Part shown: positions 1 through 8,051 of the stretch, piece by piece
Layout of the letters: each line of letters opens with the position of its first letter
How positions within the stretch are numbered: the stretch's first letter is position 1
Assembly: GCA_035512495.1 (NCBI GenBank)
Contig: DATKDW010000072.1
Location: 1 to 41,172, forward strand
Reading direction: 5' to 3'
DNA: 41,172 bases
From: Acidimicrobiales bacterium
GTDB lineage: Bacteria > Actinomycetota > Acidimicrobiia > Acidimicrobiales > CADCSY01
The notes under the pieces: generated by a model
What the model was told of the DNA's origin: nothing
The model's input: the letters and a program-made list of their open reading frames with translations, nothing else
The model's database searches: none
Translations under genes and position numbers: made by a program

Positions 1-2
1 CC

Positions 3-146
3 GAGATCGTGTCCCGCACCCGGCGCTTCGCCCGTCGCCAGGTGCGGTGGTTCCGGCGCGACCCTCGCATCCGGTGGATCGACGTCGGGCAAAACGGGCT
101 CGTGCCCGACGACCCGGTGCTGGGAGACTGGTCGAGATGCACCTGA
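3..146 (+). CDS. miaA: tRNA dimethylallyltransferase, C-terminal end (partial)
   Basis: Only the last 47 codons are present; the gene enters from the left edge in frame at base 3 and stops at TGA 144-146. The peptide carries TRRFARRQVRWFRRDPRIRW, the basic C-terminal tail typical of MiaA, which transfers a dimethylallyl group to A37 of tRNAs reading codons that begin with U. The 3' end overlaps the first codons of dapF by 10 bases, so the two are probably cotranscribed. A miaA-dapF-hflX order is common in actinobacteria. The catalytic N-terminal part is outside the window, so the call rests on the tail and on context. Confidence 0.8.
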   Translation, partial: EIVSRTRRFARRQVRWFRRDPRIRWIDVGQNGLVPDDPVLGDWSRCT

Positions 147-943
147 CGAAGCACCACGGCCTCGGGAACGACTTCCTGGTGCTCCTCGACCTCGAGGGCA
201 CCCGGCCCATCGACGCCGAGATGGCCCGCGCCCTGTGCGACCGCCGACGCGGGGTGGGCGCCGACGGGCTCATCCGGGTGACCTCCGGTGCTGACGGCGC
301 CGACGTCGTCATGGAGCTGCGCAACAGCGACGGCAGCGAGGCCGAGATGAGCGGCAACGGCATCCGCTGCCTCGGCCAGGCGGTTGCCCGGGCGCGCGGG
401 GTCACCGAGCTCGACCTGCTGGTCGCCACCGACGGCGGGTCCCGCCGCCTTGCGGTCATCCCCGGCGCCGACGACCGCACCGTGTCGGTCGAGGTCGACA
501 TGGGCGAGGTCCGGGAGGGCCCCGCCCGCGACCCGGACGCCCCGGCCCCGTCGCCTGCCCCGCTCGAGGCCGTCACCCTCGACCTGGGCAACCCGCACCT
601 GGTGCTCCTCGTCGACGACCCCTGGGCGGTGGCCATCGAGACCGAGGGCCCGGCGCTCGAGGCGCACCACCCGCAGGGCATCAACGTCGAGTGGGTCGCC
701 CCCGTGGCAGGACGCCCCGACACCATCGGGCTGCGGGTGTGGGAGCGGGGGGCCGGCGTGACCGAGGCCTGCGGCACGGGGGCGTGCGCTGCCGCCCACG
801 CCGCCAACCGGTGGGGGCTGGTGGGCAAGCGCGTCACCGTGGAGATGCCGGGCGGCGCCGTCGAGGTGGTCCTGGCCGGCGACGGTGCCACCCTGGTCGG
901 CCCGGCCACCTACGTCGCCACCATCGAGGTCCCGTGGCCCTGA
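137..943 (+). CDS. dapF: Diaminopimelate epimerase
   Basis: DapF interconverts LL- and meso-2,6-diaminopimelate in the cytosol for lysine and peptidoglycan synthesis. The 268-residue protein starts at ATG 137 (HLTKHHGLGNDF, the usual DapF N-terminus); an upstream in-frame start at 47 would lie inside miaA and give a non-homologous extension. The second catalytic motif EACGTGAC with Cys212 is intact. At the first motif, where most DapF proteins have Cys in AEMCGNG, this one reads AEMSGNG with Ser72. Both halves of the duplicated fold are complete and the length is normal, so it is not a pseudogene. It overlaps miaA upstream and hflX downstream by 10 bases each. It belongs functionally with dapC/dapD/dapE 1.3 kb away. 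Confidence 0.93.
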   Translation: MHLTKHHGLGNDFLVLLDLEGTRPIDAEMARALCDRRRGVGADGLIRVTSGADGADVVMELRNSDGSEAEMSGNGIRCLGQAVARARGVTELDLLVATDGGSRRLAVIPGADDRTVSVEVDMGEVREGPARDPDAPAPSPAPLEAVTLDLGNPHLVLLVDDPWAVAIETEGPALEAHHPQGINVEWVAPVAGRPDTIGLRVWERGAGVTEACGTGACAAAHAANRWGLVGKRVTVEMPGGAVEVVLAGDGATLVGPATYVATIEVPWP

Positions 944-2220
944 TCGAACGCTCCTTCCGGGAGCGCATCATCCTCGTGGGGGTCACGATCCCGCCGGAGA
1001 CGGTGGAGGGGACCGAAGCCCACCTCGACGAGCTCGCCCTGCTCGTCGACACCGCCGGTGCCGACGTGGTGGGCCGGGTCTTCCAGCGCCGGACCACCCC
1101 CGACTCGGCCACCTTCGTGGGCAAGGGCAAGGCCCAGGAGCTGCACGAGCTGAGCCTCGAGGTCGACTCCGACACCGTGGTCTTCGACAACGACCTCACA
1201 CCGGCCCAGCAGCGCAACCTCGAGAAGATCCTCGGGCGCACGGCCATCAGCCGCACCGAGGTGATCCTCGACATCTTCGCCCAGAACGCCCGGACCCAGG
1301 AGGGCAAGGCCCAGGTCGAGCTGGCCCAGCTGCGCCACCGCCTACCGCGCCTGCGCGGCCGAGGGACCCAGCTGTCGCGTCAGGCGGGCGCCATGGGCGC
1401 CGGCGGAGCCAGGGCGCCCATCGGGTCACGCGGGCCCGGTGAGACCCAGCTCGAGGTCGACCGTCGCCGGCTCTTGAGGCGCATGACCAAGCTCGAGGCC
1501 GACCTGGCGCGGGTGAGCCAGGTGCGCACGACCCAGGCCAAGGGCCGGGGCCGGGCCGGCAACCGGGGGGTGGCCATCGTGGGCTACACCAACGCCGGCA
1601 AGTCGACGCTGCTGAACCGCCTCACCGATGCCGGGGTGCTCGTCGAGGACCGCCTCTTCGCCACCCTCGACCCCCGGGTCCGCCGCCTCGACCTGCCCGG
1701 GGGTGAGGCGGTGCTCCTCTCCGACACCGTCGGCTTCGTCCGCAAGCTGCCGCACCAGCTGGTGGAGGCCTTCCGCTCCACCCTCGAGGTCGTGGTCGAG
1801 GCCGACCTGCTGGTCCACCTGGTCGACGCCTCGGCCCCCGACCCCGAGGCCCAGATCGATGCTGTGCGCACGGTGCTCGCCGAGATCGACGCTGACCACG
1901 TCCCCGAGCTGTTGGTGTTCAACAAGGCCGACCGGACCGACGACGCCGCGGCGCTGGTCGCCCGCCACGAGGGGTCGGTCTCCATGTCGGCGCTCTCCGG
2001 CGAGGGCGTCGACGAGCTGGTGGCCACCATCGCCGACCGCCTTCGCTCCCTCGAGGTCATCGTGGAGCTCGTCGTGCCCTACGACCGAGGCGACGTCGTC
2101 GCCGCCCTCCACCGCGACGGCGAGGTCCTGAGCGAGGTCCACGAGGAGGGCGCCACGCGCATCCGTGCCCGACTCGACGAGGCCGGCGCCCGGCGCTTCG
2201 CGGCGTTCGCCGCAGGCTGA
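934..2220 (+). CDS. hflX: GTPase HflX (ribosome-associated)
   Basis: HflX is a GTPase that binds the 50S subunit and splits or rescues stalled ribosomes under stress. The 428-residue length is normal. The N-terminal HflX domain carries the family motif GPGETQLEVDRR, followed by a short coiled coil. The G domain has G1 GYTNAGKS (residues 217-224), G3 DTVGF, G4 NKAD and a G5-like SALSGEG. The GTG at 934 is chosen because the protein then begins VALIERSFRERIILVGV, matching the family; the longer reading from 691 runs antiparallel to good dapF codons. It overlaps the dapF stop, suggesting coupled translation, and ends 23 bases before the convergent aminotransferase gene. Confidence 0.93.
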   Translation: MALIERSFRERIILVGVTIPPETVEGTEAHLDELALLVDTAGADVVGRVFQRRTTPDSATFVGKGKAQELHELSLEVDSDTVVFDNDLTPAQQRNLEKILGRTAISRTEVILDIFAQNARTQEGKAQVELAQLRHRLPRLRGRGTQLSRQAGAMGAGGARAPIGSRGPGETQLEVDRRRLLRRMTKLEADLARVSQVRTTQAKGRGRAGNRGVAIVGYTNAGKSTLLNRLTDAGVLVEDRLFATLDPRVRRLDLPGGEAVLLSDTVGFVRKLPHQLVEAFRSTLEVVVEADLLVHLVDASAPDPEAQIDAVRTVLAEIDADHVPELLVFNKADRTDDAAALVARHEGSVSMSALSGEGVDELVATIADRLRSLEVIVELVVPYDRGDVVAALHRDGEVLSEVHEEGATRIRARLDEAGARRFAAFAAG

Positions 2221-2243
2221 GCCGCCGCGCGCCCGGCGCCTGT

Positions 2244-3359
2244 TCAGGCCACGCCGAGGCGGTCGGCCACGAGCTGGAGGCGGTCGTCGGGCTGCACCAT
2301 GGCGATCCGCACGTGGGCGGCGGCGGCTGCGCCGTAGAACTCGCCGGGCGAGACGAGGCACCCCGCCTCGGTGGCCAGGCGCTCGGCGAAGGCCCACGCG
2401 TCGCCGCCGGGTGCGGGCACCCACAGGTAGAGGCCCCCACCGGGAAGGGCAACCTCGAGGTCGAAGGCGTCGATCAGCACCTGGGCCATGCGCTCCAGGC
2501 GCGCCCGGTAGCGGGCGGCCTGGGCCCGGGCATGGTGGTCGTCGTCGAGGGCCACAACGCCGGCGTGCTGCGCGGGCCCCGGGACCATGAAGCCGGCGTG
2601 CTTGCGCACCTCGCTCAGGTAGTGCACCAGGTCGGGGTCGCCGGCGTAGAAGCCGACCCGCAGGCCGGCCAGGCTCGAGCGCTTCGAGAGCGAGTGCACG
2701 GCTACCACCCCGTCGCCGCCCGACTGCAGCACGCTGCGGGCGGGCCCGTCCCAGGTGAGCTCGGCATAGCACTCGTCGGACAGCACGGCCACGCCATGGT
2801 CGCGACCCCAGGCGACCACTGCCGCCAGGTCGTCCAGGCCGCCGGCGGGGTTGCCGGGCGTGTTCGACCACAGGCAGAGGGCCCGGTCGGCGTCGGCCGG
2901 GTCGATGGCGCTGAGGTCGAGGCGCCACCGCTCGTCGACAGGCACGGCCACCGCCCGGCAGCCGGCGAGGATGGCCCCCATCTCGTAGGTCGGGTAGCTC
3001 ACCGCCGGGTAGAGGACGGTGTCGAGGTCGGGGGTGCGCAGGCGCAGCCAGTGGGGCAGGCCGGCCACCAGCTCCTTCGTGCCGATGCAGGCAGCCACGT
3101 GGGCCGGGTCGACCTCCACCTCGAAGCGGCGCCCCAACCAGCCGGCGGCGGCGCTGCGGTAGGCGAGGGTGCCGATCGAGGGCGGATAGCCCCGCTCCAT
3201 CCCCGACGAGGCGAGCGCCTCGATCACCGCCGGCGACGGGGGGTCGTGGGGCGTGCCCACCGACAGGTCGACGCTGCCGCCGTCGTGCGCCGCCGCCACC
3301 GCCGCCAGTGGGGCGAGGCGGTCGTAGGGGTAGGCGGGCGGGACGAAGCCGGCGGTCAT
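2244..3359 (-). CDS. dapC: Succinyldiaminopimelate aminotransferase-like PLP enzyme
   Basis: A fold-type I (class I/II) PLP aminotransferase of 371 residues. Visible landmarks are the substrate-loop SVGTPHDPPSP near the N-terminus, WSNTPGNPAG (Asn166), SDECYAE (Asp195) and the Schiff-base lysine in SLSKRSSLAG (Lys226). Its placement, divergent from dapD-dapE across 63 bases, supports conversion of N-succinyl-2-amino-6-ketopimelate to succinyl-diaminopimelate, the one DAP step not otherwise covered here. Sequence alone cannot exclude another amino-acid substrate, since DapC-type enzymes resemble general aspartate aminotransferases. The gene converges on hflX with a 23-base gap. Confidence 0.82.
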   Translation of the reverse strand: MTAGFVPPAYPYDRLAPLAAVAAAHDGGSVDLSVGTPHDPPSPAVIEALASSGMERGYPPSIGTLAYRSAAAGWLGRRFEVEVDPAHVAACIGTKELVAGLPHWLRLRTPDLDTVLYPAVSYPTYEMGAILAGCRAVAVPVDERWRLDLSAIDPADADRALCLWSNTPGNPAGGLDDLAAVVAWGRDHGVAVLSDECYAELTWDGPARSVLQSGGDGVVAVHSLSKRSSLAGLRVGFYAGDPDLVHYLSEVRKHAGFMVPGPAQHAGVVALDDDHHARAQAARYRARLERMAQVLIDAFDLEVALPGGGLYLWVPAPGGDAWAFAERLATEAGCLVSPGEFYGAAAAAHVRIAMVQPDDRLQLVADRLGVA

Positions 3360-3422
3360 GGCTCCATGGTGCCCGACGCGTCAGGGGCGAGGTCCCCAGC
3401 ACCCGCCGCTAGCCTCCGGGCC

Positions 3423-4250
3423 ATGGCTGACCTCCACGCCCAGATCGACGACCTGTGGGAGCGCCGCGACGAGCTCGAACCTGGTGACCCCGACGTGGGC
3501 GCCATCGTGCTCGAAGCCGTCGGGATGCTCGACCGGGGCGAAGCCCGGGTCGCCGAGGTCGACCCCGCGACCGACCAGGTGGTGGTGCACGACTGGCTGA
3601 AGCGAGCCATCCTCCTGCTGTTCCGCCAGGCGCGCATGGACACCACCGAGGTCGGGCCCTTCGAGTTCGCCGACAAGCTGCCGCTCAAGGGCGGCTACGA
3701 GGCGGCCGGCGTACGGGTGGTGCCCGGCGCCTCGGCCCGGTGGGGGTCGTTCCTCGACCGGGGCGTGATCCTCATGCCGAGCTACGTCAACATCGGGGCG
3801 CGGGTCGGCGCCGGCACCATGGTCGACACCTGGGCCACGGTGGGCTCGTGCGCCCAGATCGGCGCCAACGTGCACCTCTCCGGCGGCGTTGGCATCGGCG
3901 GCGTGCTCGAGCCGCCGCAGGCCGCTCCCGTCATCGTGGAGGACGAGGCGTTCATCGGCAGCCGCTGCATGGTCACCGAGGGCGCCAGGGTCGGGCGAGG
4001 GGCGATGCTCGGCGCCGGGGTGATCCTCAACCCGTCGATCCCCGTGATCGACGCCGAGACGGGCGAGGAGGTCAGCCGGGGCCACGTGCCGCCGTGGTGC
4101 CTGGCCATCTCGGCCACCCGCCCGAAGGCGTTCCCCGGCGGGGAGTTCGGCCTCGCCTGCGTCCTGATCATCAAGCGCTTCGCCGTGGGAGAGCGCCACG
4201 ACAAGGCCGCGCTCAATGCCGTGCTCCGCCAGCACGGGGTCGCCACCTGA
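3423..4250 (+). CDS. dapD: Tetrahydrodipicolinate N-succinyltransferase
   Basis: DapD uses succinyl-CoA to acylate 2,3,4,5-tetrahydrodipicolinate, committing the pathway to the succinylase branch. The 275-residue protein starts at ATG 3423. It has a helical N-terminal domain and then a left-handed beta-helix of hexapeptide repeats from roughly residue 105 to 215 (for example IGARVGAGTMVDTWATVGSC and VGRGAMLGAGVILNP). Its length and layout are those of the E. coli type, not the longer DapD of Mycobacterium and Corynebacterium. Its stop overlaps the dapE start (ATGA at 4248-4252 region), so the two form a tight operon. Confidence 0.93.
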   Translation: MADLHAQIDDLWERRDELEPGDPDVGAIVLEAVGMLDRGEARVAEVDPATDQVVVHDWLKRAILLLFRQARMDTTEVGPFEFADKLPLKGGYEAAGVRVVPGASARWGSFLDRGVILMPSYVNIGARVGAGTMVDTWATVGSCAQIGANVHLSGGVGIGGVLEPPQAAPVIVEDEAFIGSRCMVTEGARVGRGAMLGAGVILNPSIPVIDAETGEEVSRGHVPPWCLAISATRPKAFPGGEFGLACVLIIKRFAVGERHDKAALNAVLRQHGVAT

Positions 4251-5332
4251 TGTCTGGAGCCGTCGTGACCGACCTGCTCGCCCTCACCGCCGAGCTGGTC
4301 GACATCGCCTCGGTCAGCCACCACGAAGGCCCCCTGGCCGATCACCTCGAGGACGAGCTGCGGACGGTGCCATGGCTGGCGGTCGAGCGGGTGGACGACA
4401 ACGTCGTCGCCCGCACCGAGCTGGGCCGCCCGCTCCGGCTGGTGCTGGCCGGCCACACCGACACCGTGCCGGCCAACGGCAACGAGGTCGCCCGCATCGA
4501 GGGGGACACGCTCTGGGGCCTGGGGGCCACCGACATGAAGGCGGGCCTCGCCGTGGCGCTCGAGCTGGCCCGAACCGTGGCCGAGCCCGCCGTCGACGTG
4601 ACCTACGTCTTCTACGCCACCGAGGAGGTCGAGGCCCGCCACAACGGCCTGGGCCACCTCTTCCGCGACCGGCCCGACCTCCTCGCCGGCGACGCCGCCA
4701 TCCTGGGCGAGCCCACCGCCGGCTCCATCGAGGCGGGCTGCCAGGGGAGCCTGCGCGCCGTCGCCACGCTGACCGGGCAGCGGGCCCACACCGCCCGGGC
4801 CTGGATGGGCGTCAACGCCATCCACCGGCTGGGCCGCCTCCTCGCCGTCCTCGACGACTACGAGGGCCGGCGGCCCGTGCTCGACGGTTGCGAGTACCGC
4901 GAGGCGATGCTGGCGGTGGGCGTCGAGGGTGGGGTGGCCGGCAACGTCGTGCCCGACCGGGCCAGCGTCAAGGTCAACCTCCGCTTTGCCCCGGACCGCT
5001 CGGCGGAGGAGGCGGAAGCCCACCTGCGCGAGGTCCTCGCGCCGGTCCTCGGCCCTGACGACGTCGTCGAGGTGCTCGACCTCGCGCCCGCTGCCGCCCC
5101 CGGCCTCGACCACCCGCTGCTGCGCAGCCTCATCGACCGCAACGCCCTCGAGGTGCGCTCCAAGCTCGGGTGGACCGACGTTGCGCGCTTCGCGGCGCAC
5201 GGCATCCCCGCCTGCAACTTCGGCCCTGGGGAGCCCACCTTGGCCCACACCGCGCAGGAGCGGGTGGAGCGAGCGTCGATCGAGTCGACCCACGCCGCCC
5301 TGCTCGATCTGCTCGAGCTCGGCCCGTCCTGA
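4250..5332 (+). CDS. dapE: Succinyl-diaminopimelate desuccinylase
   Basis: DapE is a dinuclear zinc M20 peptidase-family enzyme that releases succinate to give LL-diaminopimelate, the substrate of DapF. In this 360-residue protein the metal and catalytic residues are all present: His69 and Asp71 (GHTDTVPANG), the bridging Asp95 (GLGATDMKAG), the Glu pair at 125-126 (ATEEVE), Glu154 (LGEPTAG) and a C-terminal His in LAHTAQE. The lid/dimerisation domain lies roughly between residues 175 and 290. ATG 4250 overlaps the dapD stop; GTG 4265 is a possible later start. The gene stops 16 bases from the convergent protease gene, leaving no room for a separate terminator. Confidence 0.92.
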   Translation: MSGAVVTDLLALTAELVDIASVSHHEGPLADHLEDELRTVPWLAVERVDDNVVARTELGRPLRLVLAGHTDTVPANGNEVARIEGDTLWGLGATDMKAGLAVALELARTVAEPAVDVTYVFYATEEVEARHNGLGHLFRDRPDLLAGDAAILGEPTAGSIEAGCQGSLRAVATLTGQRAHTARAWMGVNAIHRLGRLLAVLDDYEGRRPVLDGCEYREAMLAVGVEGGVAGNVVPDRASVKVNLRFAPDRSAEEAEAHLREVLAPVLGPDDVVEVLDLAPAAAPGLDHPLLRSLIDRNALEVRSKLGWTDVARFAAHGIPACNFGPGEPTLAHTAQERVERASIESTHAALLDLLELGPS

Positions 5333-5348
5333 GCGACCTCCTGGCGAG

Positions 5349-6719
5349 CTACCTGGTGTGCGCGCGGGGGAGGTGGTGGCGCTGGCGCCAGGCACCCGCG
5401 GCTGCCATGGCGGCAGCGAGGGCGGCGACGGTGCCGGCCGCGGCTTGACCGCCCGAGCCACCCTCGTCGTCGAGGGTGGTGAGGATCGCTTCGTCGCTCT
5501 CCGTCTCGTCGATGCCCCGCTCGTCGGGCACCGTCACCTCGGGAGCCTCGCCGGGGTCGCCCGCCGCCGTCTCGGGCTCAGTCGGGGTGTCATCGGCTGA
5601 GTTGGAAGCGGCCGGCTCGGTGGTCGGCTCGGCGGCGGTGGTCGGCTCGGCGGGCGGAGAGGTCTCGGGCGACGCGGTCGGCGGTGTGGACGCTGGCGCC
5701 ACTGGCTCCTCCGGCGGTGGGGCCGGGGCCGGTTCCGGTTCTCCCAGGCCTGCCACGGCGGCGGCGAGGTCGAGCCGACCGGCGCCGTAGGTGCTGCGCG
5801 AGCCGAGGTCCTCAGCGGTCGCGAGCAGACGGTCGACCGTCTCCTGGGGCGAGAGGCCGAGCCCCCGCAGCACGGCTGCTGCCCCGGCGACGTGGGGCGC
5901 CGCCATCGAGGTCCCCTGGAGGTAGCCGTAGACGTCGCGCCGGCTGGGGTCGTCCCGGTCGAGGTAGGTGCTCAGGATCTGGCTCGAGGCGGGCTCGTTC
6001 AGGGAGCGGGCACCGCCAGGGGCAGCCATGGCCCACTTGGCCTGACCGGTGCCGTTGGAGAAGTACGACGCCTGGTCTTCCTTGCTGGTGGAGGTGACCA
6101 CGATGGCGGGCTCGTCGGCGAACCCCGAGCCCAGCACGAACTGGTTGCCGGCGGCGACCACGAGGATGGCACCCTTGCTCCAGGCGTAGCGGACCGCCTC
6201 GGTGAACTTCGGCCCGAGGATGGCGTCGGTGTCGCCACCGAGGGAGAGGTTGATGACGTCGGCGCCGCTGTCGGCAGCGTGGCGGATGCCACGGTTGACG
6301 GCGTCGAGGCTGCCGCCGCAGGAGTCCTCCAGCGGGTAGTAGCGCAGCACCTTGACCGGCATGATCTTGGCGTCGGGCGCCACCCCGGCGATGCCGAGGC
6401 CGTTGCCGGTGCTGGCGGCGGCGATGCCCGCCACGTGGGTGCCGTGGCCGCAGTCGTCGCTCGCCGGGGCCGCGGGGTCGATGGCGTTGAAGCCCGGGAC
6501 CAGCTTGTCGACGAGGTCCTCGTGGTCGAGCTGCACGCCGGAGTCCACGATGGCGATGACGGTGCCTGCCCCTCGCCCCACGCTCCAGGCCGCCTGGGCA
6601 TTGATGCGCTCCAGGCCCCACTGGCGATCGAGGCCCGGGTCGCCGGCGGCCGGCGCGGGCACGGCCGCGGCCACCGTCGCCACCACGGCGAGGACGAGGA
6701 CGGCGATCGGACGGCGCAT
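5349..6719 (-). CDS. Secreted, membrane-anchored subtilisin-like serine protease (S8)
   Basis: A 456-residue subtilase with a full catalytic set: Asp59 (IAIVDSGVQLDH), His92 (CGHGTHVAG), oxyanion Asn192 (VVAAGNQF) and Ser271 (GTSMAAPHVAG). A signal peptide (MRRPIAVLVLAVVATVAAAV) opens the protein. After the catalytic domain comes a Pro/Glu/Thr/Ser-rich stalk of about 90 residues, then a hydrophobic segment and a basic tail (WRQRHHLPRAHTR), so the enzyme should sit outside the membrane on a C-terminal anchor. ATG 6719 is chosen because GGGAGA lies just upstream; the ATGs at 6737 and 6776 overlap or precede that ribosome site. The gene lies 62 bases downstream of lexA on the same strand and may share its transcript. 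The architecture resembles mycosins, but no ESX genes are near. The substrate is unknown. Confidence 0.88.
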   Translation of the reverse strand: MRRPIAVLVLAVVATVAAAVPAPAAGDPGLDRQWGLERINAQAAWSVGRGAGTVIAIVDSGVQLDHEDLVDKLVPGFNAIDPAAPASDDCGHGTHVAGIAAASTGNGLGIAGVAPDAKIMPVKVLRYYPLEDSCGGSLDAVNRGIRHAADSGADVINLSLGGDTDAILGPKFTEAVRYAWSKGAILVVAAGNQFVLGSGFADEPAIVVTSTSKEDQASYFSNGTGQAKWAMAAPGGARSLNEPASSQILSTYLDRDDPSRRDVYGYLQGTSMAAPHVAGAAAVLRGLGLSPQETVDRLLATAEDLGSRSTYGAGRLDLAAAVAGLGEPEPAPAPPPEEPVAPASTPPTASPETSPPAEPTTAAEPTTEPAASNSADDTPTEPETAAGDPGEAPEVTVPDERGIDETESDEAILTTLDDEGGSGGQAAAGTVAALAAAMAAAGAWRQRHHLPRAHTR

Positions 6720-6781
6720 GTCGGAAGTCTCCCTCATGTCCGACCCGACCGGTAGTCGGGGCGGCGCCGGGAGCACGGTGC

Positions 6782-7411
6782 TCAGAGGCGGCGCATCACC
6801 GTGACGACCTTGCCGAAGACCTGGACCGTCTCGGCGTCGAACGCCATGGGCGACAGCCGCTCGTTGGCGGGTACCAGCACCACCTGGCTGCCCTGGCGGG
6901 TGAAGGTCTTGATGGTGGCCTCCTCGCCCGGGATGCCGGCGCAGACGATGTCGCCGTCGCGGGCCTCGACCTCCTGGCGGACGACGACGAAGTCACCGTC
7001 GAGGATGCCGGCGTCGACCATCGAGTCGCCCCGGACCCGCAGCATGAACAGCGAGCCCTCGCCGGTGAGGTCGGCGGGCACGGGGACGAGCTCCTCGACG
7101 TTCTCGTTGGCCAGCACGTCGGTGCCAGCGGCGACGTCGCCGACGAGGGGCACGTGGTTGACGGGCCGGCGCTCGGCCGAGGCCCCCGAGGCCGGGTCGT
7201 AGCGGACCTCGATGGCCCGGGGCTTGGTGGGGTCGCGCCGGAGGTAGCCGCGCTTCTGGAGCGTCGCCAGGTGGCTGTGGACCGTGGAGGGGGAGGTGAG
7301 GCCCACCGCCTCGCCGATCTCGCGGACCGACGGGGGGAAGCCGCGGTCCTGCTGCTGGGTGACGATGAAGTGCAGGATCTCCCGCTGGCGGTCGGTCAGC
7401 TCGTCGGCCAT
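6782..7411 (-). CDS. lexA: LexA repressor of the SOS response
   Basis: LexA represses DNA-damage genes and cuts itself when RecA filaments form. The 209-residue protein has an N-terminal winged helix (LTDRQREILHFI, then SVREIGEAVGLTSPSTVHSH) and a C-terminal S24 peptidase fold. The cleavage pair is Ala95-Gly96 in VGDVAAG, the nucleophile is Ser130 (GDSMVDAG) and the general base is Lys168 (ATIKTF). GAGGAG precedes the ATG. A LexA box at 7461-7474 lies 50 bases upstream of the start, indicating autoregulation. The divergent LysM gene carries two more boxes. Confidence 0.96.
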   Translation of the reverse strand: MADELTDRQREILHFIVTQQQDRGFPPSVREIGEAVGLTSPSTVHSHLATLQKRGYLRRDPTKPRAIEVRYDPASGASAERRPVNHVPLVGDVAAGTDVLANENVEELVPVPADLTGEGSLFMLRVRGDSMVDAGILDGDFVVVRQEVEARDGDIVCAGIPGEEATIKTFTRQGSQVVLVPANERLSPMAFDAETVQVFGKVVTVMRRL

Positions 7412-7460
7412 GGCTGCTCCTCGGGTCCTCGGGATGTGGCCGGCGCCGGTCGCCGACCAT

Positions 7461-7474
7461 CGAACGCATGTTCA
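7461..7474 (-). promoter_or_regulatory. LexA box in front of lexA
   Basis: CGAACGCATGTTCA matches the Gram-positive/actinobacterial SOS operator CGAAC-N4-GTTCG with one change in the last base. It lies 50 bases upstream of the lexA ATG, where it would give autorepression. Confidence 0.75.
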
Positions 7475-7536
7475 CGGGCGAGGGTACCGGAGGCCCCACG
7501 GCCTGGCAAACACCCGTTCGACTTGCCCCTTGACGT

Positions 7537-7550
7537 CGAACGCTCGTTCG
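7537..7550 (+). promoter_or_regulatory. Perfect LexA box 1 of the LysM gene
   Basis: CGAACGCTCGTTCG is an exact CGAAC-N4-GTTCG operator, 51 bases upstream of the LysM gene start. It is the left arm of a longer inverted repeat whose right arm holds the next box. The 19-base arms at 7535-7553 and 7566-7584 are exact reverse complements. Confidence 0.88.
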
Positions 7551-7568
7551 TGGTTTGGTGGGGGTCCA

Positions 7569-7582
7569 CGAACGAGCGTTCG
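7569..7582 (+). promoter_or_regulatory. Perfect LexA box 2 of the LysM gene
   Basis: CGAACGAGCGTTCG is an exact SOS operator and the reverse complement of box 1, with centres 32 bases apart (about three helical turns). It lies 19 bases before the start codon, so LexA bound here should also block the transcription start region. Confidence 0.88.
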
Positions 7583-7600
7583 ACCCGCTGGAGGATCCCC

Positions 7601-7990
7601 ATGGCAGCCATCGCCTACCCCGAGCTCGAGGCCCCGCCGGCGCCGGGCCGCCCCGCCGCCCCGCACCTGCGCCTGGTGGCCCCGGTGCCGCCTCGGCGGC
7701 GGGTGTCGGCGGTCCACCGCCGCCGTCGGGTGGCGGTGCTGGTGGCCGTGCTCCTCGTCGCCGGCGTCTCGTGGGCCGCGGTCGGGGCGCTGCGCCCCGC
7801 CGCCCCGATCGGGCCTGCCTCCTCCGCACCGCCCGCCTCGGTCGTGGTGGCCGGGCCCGGCGACACCTTCTGGTCGATCGCGGTGGCCACCGGTGGCGAG
7901 GGCGACCTCCGCGCCCGGGTCGACGCCCTCATGGCGGCCAACGGCGGCGCCTCGCTTCGCCCTGGCGACCGGGTCGTGATCCCGGGCTGA
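7601..7990 (+). CDS. Small membrane LysM protein, probable SOS cell-division inhibitor
   Basis: A 129-residue protein with a Pro/Arg-rich cytoplasmic N-terminus, one transmembrane helix at about 43-62 (VAVLVAVLLVAGVSWAA), a short linker and a LysM domain at about 81-129 (GDTFWSIAVA, then LRPGDRVVIPG), so the peptidoglycan-binding part faces out. ATG 7601 has a CTGGAGGA ribosome site. Divergence from lexA, two perfect LexA boxes and nrdR next door match the M. tuberculosis lexA / Rv2719c (ChiZ) / nrdR locus. The gene also resembles B. subtilis yneA next to lexA; those proteins delay septation during DNA damage. The role is inferred from architecture, regulation and synteny. No hydrolase residues are evident. 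Confidence 0.85.
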   Translation: MAAIAYPELEAPPAPGRPAAPHLRLVAPVPPRRRVSAVHRRRRVAVLVAVLLVAGVSWAAVGALRPAAPIGPASSAPPASVVVAGPGDTFWSIAVATGGEGDLRARVDALMAANGGASLRPGDRVVIPG

Positions 7991-8051
7991 GCGGGGCCGT
8001 CGCTGCCGTGCTCGCTCCGGGGAGGCCCGGGCCAGGCGGTACCGTTCGGGC

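Noticed and set aside
5458-5479. Nine-bp perfect hairpin (CCACCCTCG, TCGT loop) taken as a terminator between dapE and the protease
   Set aside because: It lies about 110 bases inside the protease coding region and has no T run; it may be a by-product of the codons for the acidic stretch.
5349-6719. Mycosin of a type VII secretion system
   Set aside because: The architecture fits, but no ESX component (EccB-E, WXG100 proteins) is present in the window.
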